From the NCBI GenBank assembly GCA_965240325.2, contig OZ251250.1, forward strand, positions 744,001 through 808,000: a DNA stretch of 64,000 nt, given 5' to 3'. Shown here in pieces: positions 1-8,940 of this stretch; position 1 is the first letter of the stretch; each line of letters starts with the position of its first letter. Source of the DNA: Rebecca billardiae RCC1528 (taxonomy: Eukaryota; Haptophyta). Below the pieces are notes generated by a model. That model was not told where the DNA came from, ran no database searches, and saw only the letters and a list, made by a program, of their open reading frames with translations. Made by a program: the position numbers and the translations under genes.

Positions 1-620
1 GGCACGCCGTCCAGCGCCTCGATGCGCGTCGGCTCCGACCGATCCTTCGCGTCGCCGTGGCCGAGCTGGCCGCAATCGTTGTGGCCCCAGCTGTACGCAC
101 AGCCCGAAGCGGTGAGCGCCAGGCTGTGGGCGCCTCCAGCCCCAACGCTGATCACCAACTCTCCCGACAGCGCCTCAACGGGCGTGAAAGTCCAGCGAAC
201 ATCGTCATCGCCCAGCCCCAGCTGGCCGTAAGTGTTGTCGCCGCACGCGTACACGGCACCGCTGCCGCTGAGCGCGAGCAGGTGACGATGGCCAGCTGCC
301 ACCGCAACCACGCGCACCGCTGAGAGCGAGGCCACGCGCGTTGGCACGAGCACGGGCGGCGCGTAGCTCCCCAGCCCGTGCCCAGTGGCGGCGGGCGCGC
401 ACCACACCTGCTGACCGTCGTTCTCCTCCTCCTCCTCGTTTGTCTCACCGCACGTGTGCAGCCCGCCCTCCGCGTCCACAAACGCGCTGAAGTGGCGGCC
501 GCACGCGACGACCGCCGTGTGCGCACGCACGCACGCGAGCACACGCTCGCGCTCACTTAGAGTCGACATGGGATCGGTCGACGTCTCGACAGCGCGTGCG
601 AGCGGTGCTGTGCGCTCCAT
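1..620 (-). CDS. RCC1-repeat protein, 3' end beyond window edge
   Basis: Partial gene: the start codon is at 620-618 and the frame stays open to the left edge (206 codons seen). The translation carries RCC1 (regulator of chromosome condensation / ATS1) seven-bladed propeller repeats. Visible blades include 'GAVYACGDNTYGQLGLGDDD' followed by 'GAGGAHSLALTASG', then 'CAYSWGHNDCGQLGHGD'; the G-x-N-x-x-GQLG-x-G signature recurs. An earlier, more divergent blade holds an acidic Glu run (around residues 60-66). The family includes Ran guanine-nucleotide exchange factors but also many unrelated propellers, so the partner cannot be named from this fragment. No intron is needed within the visible part. 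A second in-frame Met lies at residue 18. Repeat identity is firm; specific function is unknown. Confidence 0.85.
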   Translation of the reverse strand, partial: MERTAPLARAVETSTDPMSTLSERERVLACVRAHTAVVACGRHFSAFVDAEGGLHTCGETNEEEEENDGQQVWCAPAATGHGLGSYAPPVLVPTRVASLSAVRVVAVAAGHRHLLALSGSGAVYACGDNTYGQLGLGDDDVRWTFTPVEALSGELVISVGAGGAHSLALTASGCAYSWGHNDCGQLGHGDAKDRSEPTRIEALDGV

Positions 621-1127
621 GCCGGCGCGAACGTCGCGATGATCAGCTGCTAGGACACGCGAGGGCCGCGGCGTGCGACGGAGCGCTGCGCACCGGCCAC
701 CGCCCGGGCCGGTCGGGAGCGGGGCGACGACTTACAAATCTTGTACGGTTGGCCATCCGGATTGTAGGATGTCCGGGCGGTGGATCCGGCAGCTGCAGTG
801 GCAGTGATCACTGATCAGCGCCGGAGTCGAGGCCAAATCACTCACACCACCACACTTCCGTAGTCACCTGCGCAGGCACGCGTGACTACGTCGGAACTGT
901 GGCAGACACAGCCCTGCCTGCGGCGGAGCCGGCGCGGCCGCAGGCGCTGCGCCGCCGCCCTCACACGGCTCCGCACAGCCCGATCAGCGCGCGGGCGCCC
1001 CCGGCTACGCCCACAGCTCTGCCACCGGCACCTGACAGCCCGTGCTCAGCCTCGCCTGCCGCCACCCAATCAGCATGGCCGTGCGCGCCCCCGCGCCGGC
1101 CGCGCGCCCGGCCGCGCGCAGAGCCGG
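621..1127. other. Intergenic: 5' of RCC1-like gene, 3' of FAF2-like gene
   Basis: About 500 bases with no supportable gene. A CCAATCAG box is visible at 1066-1073. Otherwise the stretch is GC-rich and without clear repeats. Confidence 0.5.
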
Positions 1128-3703
1128 TCACGGCGCCGGTCCGTCCTTGCCCTCAGCGAGCCCGACCGCGCCGCCGCCGCGCCCACGCCGGCTGTGCACC
1201 GAGTCCATGTCCCGGACTGAGTCGTTCTCCCCCTCCTCCGAGCCGGCGGTCGTGTCCTTCTCCTTCACGTACAGCACGGCCTGCGGGCACAGCCCCAGCT
1301 GCTCGAGCGATTTGGCGAGCTCGGCCGCGGCGAACTCGCGCCTCGGGAAGTGAGAGACCAGCGCGACGTCATATTCGTCCGCGGCGGCAGCCTCGACCCA
1401 GTCCACGACGAGCTGCGGGCGCGGGGCAGCGGCGCGGCGTGCAGCGGGCAGGCGGGGCGCGCAGGGAGTGCGGGGGCGTCGGCGATGAAGCGAGGACCCT
1501 GGCAGGGGCCGGTGCGTGTGCGCGTGCGCGCGCACACGGAACGAGGGCATGGCAGGCGCAAGGGCCGGACAGCCCAGTGCGAACGCCCTCGCGCGGTGCC
1601 CCGGCCGCGACGCCCGCGCGGCCCGCCCGGCGCGGGCCGCGCACCTGCAGCGGCGTGTCTTTGGCCCAGCGCCGGTCGAGCCTCCGGCCGTCCGGCAGCC
1701 GCACCGCCAGCCGGCAGATGTCCGGGCTCCCGGACTCTGGCTCTGGCGGCAGGCTCTCCGCCTTGCGTTGCCGAGCGGTCGCGCGCGCCGAGGCCTCCGC
1801 CTCCAGCTGCCGCTCCTCCTCCGCCGCGGCGCGCTCGGCCTCCTCCCGGGCCCTGCGCTCCGCCTCCTCCTGCGCGGCGGGCGGGCGCGGCGCGCAGCGC
1901 GGGGCAGCGTCAGGAGCGGCAGCGCGCTGCGGCGCATCCGCCCGGCGCCGTGCTGCGCCCCCGCAGGGCGGCGCGGCGGCGGCGGCGCGGCGCGCACCCG
2001 TAGCCTCTCCTCCTCCTCGCGCCGCTCCCGCGCCTGGTCCGCCGCCAGCGCCGCGTTGAACTCCGCGTGCTGCTCCTCGACGAGCAGGCGCGTGCGCTCC
2101 CGCTCCTCGCGCTCCGCGCGCGCGGCAACGACCATCGCCTCGTGCCGCTCGACGACGGCGACCAGGTGCGCGATCACGCCGTCCGCGCGGACGCAGCGCT
2201 GCGGGCCGAGGCGCTCGAGCACGCGCAGCTCGGACGACTCTGCGCCCTGCAGCAGCGCGCCGTACGCCACCACGGCGAGTGCCGGCGCGTCCCGCAGCCC
2301 GAGCTGGCGCGCCACGTGTCGGCCGTCGCGGCTCGCCGTGTCACTGACCCAGATCACAAAGTGCTCGGCAACGACCGCGCGGAACAGCTCAGAGCAGAGC
2401 ACGTTGGCGCAAAAGTCGTCGCACGCCGGGAGCGACGGGTCCGACGGGTTGTCCGACTCGCAGTGCACGTACACCAGCACGAAGCGGAGCGAGACCTGGG
2501 AGCGTGGGAGTGCGGCGCAGCCGCAGCAGTAGCAACAGCAGCAGTAGGCCAGTAGCAGCCGCAGCAGCAGCAGCAGCAGCAGCCGCAGCAGCAGCAGCAG
2601 CAGCAGCAGCGGCAGTTCGGCCGCGCGTCGCGGGCGCGCGGGCAGCGGCGGCGCGGACGGGTACAGGGGCGCGCGCGCACGCGGGGCACGGAGGGCGGCG
2701 GGGGCGCGGGTGAGCGGGGCAGGCGGGGCAGTGCCGTGCGCAGGGCGCGCCCACCGGACGGCCTCGCCGCCGTCGCCGCCGCCGCCGCCGCTGCCACCAT
2801 CGCAGCAGCGGTTGTGGCGGTGGCGAGGCCTCAACTCCAGCGACCGTGGCGCAGCGGGATGGCTCGCGCCATCGCCTCCCCTCAGCCGCCGCAGTGAGCA
2901 CCCGCTCCGCCCTCCGCCGCGAGCGCGGCCGGCTGCCCACACCGCACCTTCGCCGCGTCGATCGCCTGCTGCAGCGAGCCGATGAAAAAGTCCGGGTGGT
3001 CCGGGCCGTGCCGGCCCTCGAACCGCTCCTTGAAGGTGTGCGCCTCGGCGGCGGCGATGGCGTTGAGCGCCTCGCGGTCTCGCGGCCCCGCGGTGGGCGC
3101 GCGCACGCGGCCGCCCGCGCCGCCGCCGCCGCCGCCCGGGCCCCAGCCCAGCAGCAGCCGCAGCGGGGAGACGATCAGCAGCTCCCCGACGAAACCGATC
3201 GCGGGCGCGAGAAGACGGTAGAGGGGCAGCAGCACGGTGCGCACGACCGGGAGCAGGAGGAAGCCGAGGGCGGAGCGCAGCCGGGCGAGGAGGCGCTGCG
3301 TTGGCGGCACGCCCTCGGCCCCGGCCCCGCCGCCAGCCCTCGCGCCGCCGCCCGCGCCGCGCCGATCGCCGCCCTCATCCTCGTCGTCATAGTCCTCGTC
3401 CTCCCCGTCGCCTTCGTCATCGTCGTCGTCGTCGACGAGGCCGGCGGGCTCGTCGTCGTCGTACATCGCACCGCGCCCGCCGCGCTGCGTGCCCGCGTCG
3501 GCCGCGCTGCCCGCCGGCGGTGCGGGCGGCGGCGGCGGCGGCGGCGGCGGGCTGCCGCCGCCCGCATCGGCGAGCGCAGAGTTGACCGCCGCCTCCAGCG
3601 ACCAGTCGAAGGCCTGGAGGCGCTGCTCGGCCTCCTCGGTGGAGAGGTTGGTGACGGAGCAGAACATCGAGACCATCTCCTCCGGGCTCAGCGCGTCCGC
3701 CAT
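1128..3703 (-). CDS. FAF2: FAF2/UBXD8-like protein (UBA-like, membrane hairpin, UAS, UBX)
   Basis: Four exons: 3703-2948, 2495-1998, 1869-1645, 1412-1128 (587 aa; all introns phase 0, donors GTGCG). The order matches animal FAF2/UBXD8. There is an N-terminal UBA-like helix bundle (residues 6-47), an acidic Asp/Glu stretch (81-110) and a hydrophobic hairpin (136-187) that inserts such proteins into ER or lipid-droplet membrane. A UAS thioredoxin-like domain follows (about 220-365, with 'FVLVYVHCESDNPSD' spanning the exon 1/2 join), then a long Glu/Arg coiled coil and a C-terminal UBX domain split over exons 3 and 4. In the known family UBX recruits p97/CDC48 for ER-associated degradation and lipid-droplet protein turnover. 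Intron 1 (452 bp) holds a CTG/CAG repeat. Domain continuity across three frame changes strongly supports the exon joins. Head-to-head with the methyltransferase gene at 4142. Confidence 0.93.
2519..2612. repeat. CAG/CTG trinucleotide repeat inside FAF2 intron 1
   Basis: An interrupted run of AGC triplets (CTG on the sense strand of FAF2), with CCG and TAG/TAA interruptions. It lies just inside the 3' part of intron 1, ending about 24 bases before the exon 2 acceptor. It is intronic in the model; only out-of-frame translation gives poly-Leu or poly-Ala. Confidence 0.9.
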
Positions 3704-4141
3704 GCTGAGGGCTGCGCCGTGCGCACGTGTGCGGGCGTGATGCGCGCCTCCTTCACCACGCCCGGGACTCTTCCGAGCGGCGGCGACAAAGCCTGGGAGA
3801 TGAGCGCGGCGGCCAGGAGGCAGGATGGTGGCGGCGGAAGACAGTCGAGCAATAGCGATAAAAAGTTCTCTGAACGAACTCTGATGAGACTCAGACAGCA
3901 CTCATCACTGACGCGGATGCCGCTATCTATGGGCGGGCAGTCAGGGCCTAACAGCCTATGTGATTACCCGCGCACTAATTGGCTTGCTGTTGCGGCCGGC
4001 TGTTCTCCCCCAGCCGGCCTTCGCTGCAGTCTGCCCAGCCGGCCAGGCCAAGGACCTCGCTCGAGTTCTCGACGCCAGCGAGGCCGACTGCCTGCTGGGC
4101 CCCAGGGCACCCGCGACCCCGCACACAGCCGCAGGGCAAGG
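3704..4141. promoter_or_regulatory. Shared head-to-head promoter, FAF2-like / plastid methyltransferase
   Basis: The 438 bp lie between two divergent start codons, so both promoters must sit here or overlap the 5' ends. Visible elements are a GC box (GGGCGGG, about 3931-3937) and an inverted CCAAT (ATTGG, 3978-3982). No convincing TATA box is seen. Confidence 0.5.
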
Positions 4142-5089
4142 ATGTGGACCACCCGCGCGATCGCGGCGTGCGCGCTGCTCGCCAGCGCGTGCTCCGCCTT
4201 CACACCGCCCGGCACGGCCAGGGTGCCGCTCAAGGCCGCCGCGGCCGCGCGCTCGGCGCCCGCGGCCAAGGCGCGCGGGCCGACGACGATGATCTGGCCG
4301 CCGTCGTGGCTGCCGGACAACAAGGCGAAGGACAACAAGGCGCGGCGCGCGGCGGCGAAGACTAAGCCCAAGTCCCGCACCACTGCCGCGCCCGCCCTCG
4401 CTCGCCCGGTCTCGGCGCCGCCGTCCCCGCCGCCCGCGTGGGTGCCGCCAGCATTCGCGCCCAAGCCCAAGGCGCCCGCGCCGGCAGCACGGCCAGCCGC
4501 CGCGCCGCTCGCGAAGCAGGCCGAGGCGTCGGTGGCCGTGGTCGCGTCGAAGCGCGCCGGGCCCCTCGACCCGCTCCTCGACAACATCAAAGCCGGCGAG
4601 CCGGGCAAGCGCGGCGAGGTGTGGGTGCTCTTGCAGGCCGCGCTCCTTGCGTGCATCGCCGGCGGTGACGTGCCGGTGGCGGGCTCGCTGGTGCGCGTGG
4701 ACGTGGGCACGCTGATGATGATGCTCGGCGCGTTCAACGTGCTCTGCGGCGCGCTCACCCTCGGCACCGCGCTCTCGCCCTGGGGCGTGCCCGCGCCGTC
4801 GGCGCGCGAGGAGGAGGCGGGCGGCGCGCTCGCGGAGACGTACACGCTGCAGACAGACGGCCTGTTCGCCCTCTCCCGCCACCCGATGTACGGGGGCCTG
4901 CTGCTCGCGTGCGGCGGGTTCGGCGTGCTCACCGACTCGTTCACGCGGCTCGCGCTCACCGCCGCGCTCGCGCTCGTGCTCGCCAACAAGGCCGAGTTCG
5001 AGGAGAAGCGGCTGGCGGACATGTTTGGAGATGAGTGGGAGGAGTACACGCAGGCGGTCGACAAGCGCTTCCTGCCGTGGCTCTACTGA
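4142..5089 (+). CDS. Plastid-targeted ICMT/PEMT-family membrane methyltransferase-like protein
   Basis: Single exon, 315 aa. The N-terminus is a hydrophobic signal peptide ending ACSAF, followed by a basic Ala-rich stretch. This is the bipartite presequence with Phe at the processed +1 position typical of plastids bounded by four membranes. A Pro/Ala/Lys linker follows to about residue 145. The C-terminal 170 residues hold several hydrophobic segments and the family signature: 'ALSRHPMYGGLLL' (RHPxYxG, S-adenosylmethionine site) and the distal 'NKAEFEEKRLADMFGDEWEEY' region ending 'RFLPWLY'. This matches the isoprenylcysteine carboxyl methyltransferase / phospholipid methyltransferase / NnrU-like superfamily; the substrate cannot be told. 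The ATG at 4142 was chosen because it opens the signal peptide; the open frame upstream runs through the FAF2 gene on the other strand and is a shadow. Confidence 0.85.
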   Translation: MWTTRAIAACALLASACSAFTPPGTARVPLKAAAAARSAPAAKARGPTTMIWPPSWLPDNKAKDNKARRAAAKTKPKSRTTAAPALARPVSAPPSPPPAWVPPAFAPKPKAPAPAARPAAAPLAKQAEASVAVVASKRAGPLDPLLDNIKAGEPGKRGEVWVLLQAALLACIAGGDVPVAGSLVRVDVGTLMMMLGAFNVLCGALTLGTALSPWGVPAPSAREEEAGGALAETYTLQTDGLFALSRHPMYGGLLLACGGFGVLTDSFTRLALTAALALVLANKAEFEEKRLADMFGDEWEEYTQAVDKRFLPWLY

Positions 5090-6751
5090 GCGAGCGGCGC
5101 GCGGCCCGCGTGGTCGGGGCCGGCTGAGGGGGGCTGCCGGCGGTGTTGCGCTCGGAGGTGGAGCGGGGCTGAGTATCTTGCAGCGTCGTGGGTGACGGCG
5201 TCGCGGCGGTCATAGTACCGACCCGGCCCACTGACCGGTGCCGGACCCGTGTAGTGACGTCGGTGGCCGCGGCCCGCGCGCCACGGCGGCCACGGGGGTC
5301 AGCGGACGCCCGGGGGCTGCGCTCAGGAGGCCGCTGCGTGCTCGCGTCGACTGGCATCAGGCTGGTCGGCCCTTCTCGGCAGCGCCGGCCACGTGTCGTG
5401 CCAGTCTTGCCGACCGGACACGGTAATGCTGAACCCTGAGCTGTGGCCGCACGGCACCGGCCAGCAGGCGGCAGCCTGTAGGCAGATTTTCCAAGTCGCC
5501 GGCGCGTGCCGTTTTTTCACTGCACAATAATGTTCGCCCGGGAACTCGACGCTCGTGATTGGCCATAAGATGAAAGCCGACGAATAAGTCCGCGAATCAG
5601 AGCGCATTCGCGCGGTGGCCGTGGAATCGCAATTGAGTTCGTCGCCGAGCAAAACCCGGCCGGGGCCGGCTCTTCCGGTCGGACTTCGGACACGAACTCC
5701 GCCCCCCGACCACCTCGCCTCCTCGCACGACGATGGATCTCCAGCTTCTCCCACGCTCGCACTCGCACGGCCGACGGGCGTTGAGGGACGACGGCCCTAC
5801 TGCCCCTGATGAGCTCATGCAGGACGTACTCCTCGAGCCCGATGCCCTCGGCTGGGGACCAGTTTCACCCATGCGGCGCACTGCCGCGTGCGACAACAGC
5901 AACTACGATAACACTGACATGCGCACAGACCGGATGATGGCGTGCACGCCGCTGAAGACGGCAGTCGGCATGGCCAGCCGAAAGCCTGCAACCGCTGGTG
6001 GCTAGGCGCGCCGTACGGCGGCATCCGCTGAGTCTTCTTCAACGACCGCGGACGGCTCACCGGCGGCGGCCCCGTGGCGCGCCGCCCCGCGCGGCCGCCG
6101 GGCCCGGCGCCGCGGCCGCGTCAGCCGGGCTCGGAGTCGGACGCCGGCGCCGCGGCCGAGTGCCCGGCCGCGCCGGAACTGCTCAGACAGGCTGCCGCCG
6201 GCGGCCCGGGCCGCCCATAAAGGCTGACGTGGCACCCTCCCCGCTAGCTATCCGCCCGGCGGCACCGTCGGGCTCAAGGCCCTGGCGGCCCGCCGGCGCC
6301 GTACGGTCTCCGGGACTGCCAGTGCCACTCGGCCCGCGCGGGCCGCGGGCGGCCGGCGCCCGGGCCGCGCGCGTGATGTCCGGAATTGCTATATCTCGTC
6401 CGCGTGTTTTTCGCTCGTCGGCGCTGTCAGATATGATATGCGCATCATTGATGGAACTGTCCGTCCCCGTTATGATACGGTTATATGCTGCGCGGTCCCG
6501 GCAGACCCGGCGCGGGACGATGGCCAATCCGCGCCGCACCCGCCGGCACCCGGGCACCGCGTCCGCCGCCACCCGCGGGTGGCACCATGAGGCCGCGAGT
6601 GAGACGTGAGTGTCCTCATGGACATGCGCATGCTTTGCACCACACGGGCACAGCCGACAGCGGCACGTGTGAGCTGAGTCAGACTGACGGTAGGTAGCTG
6701 AAGAGCAGCGCCGCCGTGCAATCACCGGGGCCGCGCTGCAGCCCGCCCCGC
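5090..6751. other. Intergenic, no gene seen
   Basis: About 1.7 kb between the 3' ends of the plastid methyltransferase (+) and the sulfhydryl-oxidase-like gene (-). Short open frames occur on both strands, but none shows a recognisable domain, codon pattern or spliceable partner. GC content drops in places (about 5500-5620 and 6370-6490). Confidence 0.5.
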
Positions 6752-8499
6752 TCATGCGGACGTCGAGCCGCGCGGCACGACCTCTTCGCGCAGCGAGTCC
6801 AGCGCCGGGTCGTGCCACAGCGCGTACGCGGCCTCGAACGGCAGGTACCACGGGTGCATGTACTGCGGGTTGGCCCACTGGTCCATCCTTCGGCTCAGCA
6901 GCCCGGGCGGCAGTCGGTCGGCAGACTCGCCAGCCTGCATGCGCAGCGCTTCGAGCTGCGTGCTGTTCGGCGAGTGCGTCGCGTAGCTGCGCCCGTGCGC
7001 GAGACGCGGCGCGGCGCGCGCAGACTGGTCAGCTGCGCGCATCTCCCTCCTCCCCTCCGCGCAGGGAGCGGAGACGCCGCGCGCCGGGCAGGCAGCGCGG
7101 CCGTCGCGCGCGCGCCGCGCGCCGCGCGCCCGCGCCCGCGCCGCGCGCGCGCGCACCTGTGCTCGTTGGCATTGTTGTGCGCGCGGGAGAGCCAGCGCGC
7201 GTACGTGGCGCGCTCGTAGCCGTCGGGCAGGCCGAAGTGCTCGACGAGGCTCGCGAAGTTGGAGCGGCACAGCTTGCAGTTGTGCCGCTCCATCACGAAC
7301 GCGACGAGATTTCGGAACGAAACCGCCTGCGCGGGCGCGAGGCTCGGGCGGCCGTTCATCGACAGGTGGTGCAACACCGCCCAGGCGCAGTGGTAGTTGA
7401 GCGGGCCGAGCCCGGCGATCGGCTCGCCGCCCTCCATCAGGAACGCCGCGTCCGCGCACTCGGACGGCGCGTCCGCGCGGCACAGCCCGCCCTTCAGCAC
7501 CGCGCCGCCGTCCGCGTCGCGCGCAACAAACCGCAGGGGGAAGGCCGTGCAGGGAGAGCACGCGCCCGAGCGCAGCAGCACCGAGCCGTCGGGGCAGTCG
7601 GCCTGCTCGCCCTCGTCGCAGATGGGGTACGGCCAGATCGGCCGGAGGATCTCGCTCGCGCGCGCCGCGGCCTGCCCCGCCGCGCCGATGTGCTTGTGCA
7701 CCAGGTCGGTCTGATTCTCATGCAGATTCGCGTCGTTGGGCAGACCCAGCCAGTCGGCGGGCGGCGCCTCGGCGGGGCCGGCGGCAGCGCGCGCACGCAG
7801 CGCGGCGTCGGGCGTGCCCGCCATGCCGAATGCGAAGGACGGGCCGTTCCACCCGATCAGCATGCTCGCGCACTGCTCGGCTTTCACCTTGCCCAAGCGC
7901 GTCGCGGCGCTCGTCGCGCAGTATCGCCCGTCTGGGCACGAGCCGTCGTCTGACCGCCCGGCGCAGCCGTGCTCGCGCGTGGACATGCAGCCGTCGGCGG
8001 GCGTGCGCCTGCGCACGCAGGTGGGCGGGAGCACCGCAATCGTGTCCGCCGTGCACACCAGCTCGGGCGCGCACAGCGTCGGCCGCGCGTAGTACTCGCC
8101 GGTCGAGCGAACGGGGAACTGCCCGCCGATGCCGCCGCTGCCGCCGTCGCCGACCGGCTCGAGCGCGGGCTCGCACGCGTCACCCTCGCGCGCGTAGGGC
8201 AGGCAGCGGCCTCGCGAGATGTACGACACGTCCCACGGGTACCAGTTCTCCCGCGACACCACGTTGCACCAGCTGCCAGCCGCGCACGCGTGGCCCTCGG
8301 CGAAGCAGTCCGATTCGAGCGAGTACGCGTAGCCGCTGCGCGTGTTGTAGCCGGCGAAGAGCTGGAGCGAGGACGGGCCACCACGGGCGGCGGCGATGGC
8401 GTGCACGAGCGCGAGCGCCGCGCCGAGCGACGCCGCGGCGCACACCGCGAGCACCGCGGCACGCTGAGGCCGCGTGGCGTGCGGCTCGGCCAGCGTCAT
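6752..8499 (-). CDS. Membrane-anchored Cys-rich protein with C-terminal Erv/ALR sulfhydryl oxidase domain
   Basis: Two exons: 8499-7157 and 6986-6752 (525 aa; intron 170 bp, donor GTGCG, splitting a Ser codon AG|C). A hydrophobic segment at residues 14-38 is a signal anchor. The lumenal part (about 45-350) is Cys-rich with repeated C-x(5-7)-C spacing and matches no domain I can name. Residues 365-450 form an Erv/ALR/QSOX-type FAD sulfhydryl oxidase fold: W373 and H377 ('WAVLHHLS'), redox pair C408-C411 ('CKLC'), and the FAD-binding 'HNNAN' (H441-N445) directly at the intron. The family makes disulfides and passes electrons to oxygen. No thioredoxin domain precedes it, unlike QSOX. An alternative in-frame Met at 8577 would add 26 residues. 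Confidence 0.82.
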
Positions 8500-8940
8500 C
8501 GTGGTGGTACGGCCGGCGCCGCCGCGGTTGGGCGGAGCTACAGCGCTTCGTGCCCGTCGCTCGACGACCGGTCGCACCTATCCCGCGAGAGACGGAATGG
8601 CGGACTGTCACATCAAGGCCTTGGGCTTGGTCACTTACTCACACTTCAGTACTTCACAACAATCGTGATTCGGCTACAGGACGCCCGCAGGGCACGGCAC
8701 CAGCAGGCCGTTCCGCCGTTCGTGCAGAGCGGGGGTCAGTGCTTCTACTGCTTAGCTGGGTGTCTTGGCGCTTGGGCTGTCATACCATGCGTCCATGGTC
8801 CGTGGGTGACAACTGACAGTAGTGTGACTGTGAAAGTAATAACCGTGCCGCAATAATGAGTGAGGCGACGACGCGCCCGCGGCAATGCGTAGCTACGCCG
8901 GCCGGGCGCCCGGTCGGCGGGCTTGGCACGCCGTCCGTGC
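8500..8940. other. Intergenic between two minus-strand genes
   Basis: The 441 bp hold the promoter side of the sulfhydryl-oxidase-like gene and the 3' side of the subtilisin gene. No gene or clear motif is seen. Confidence 0.45.

Noticed and set aside
899-2059. A 386-codon plus-strand Arg/Pro/Ala frame
   Set aside because: Antisense to FAF2 exons 2-4 and their introns; low complexity with no domain.
1128-2942. Reading FAF2 exons 2 and 4 as one uninterrupted 604-codon protein
   Set aside because: It includes poly-Leu/poly-Cys from the CTG intron and loses the first half of UBX, which is restored only by splicing in exon 3 from another frame.
2846-4141. N-terminal extension of the plastid methyltransferase back to 2846
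   Set aside because: The extension overlaps FAF2 exon 1 on the other strand and would bury the signal peptide; the ATG at 4142 starts exactly at the signal peptide.
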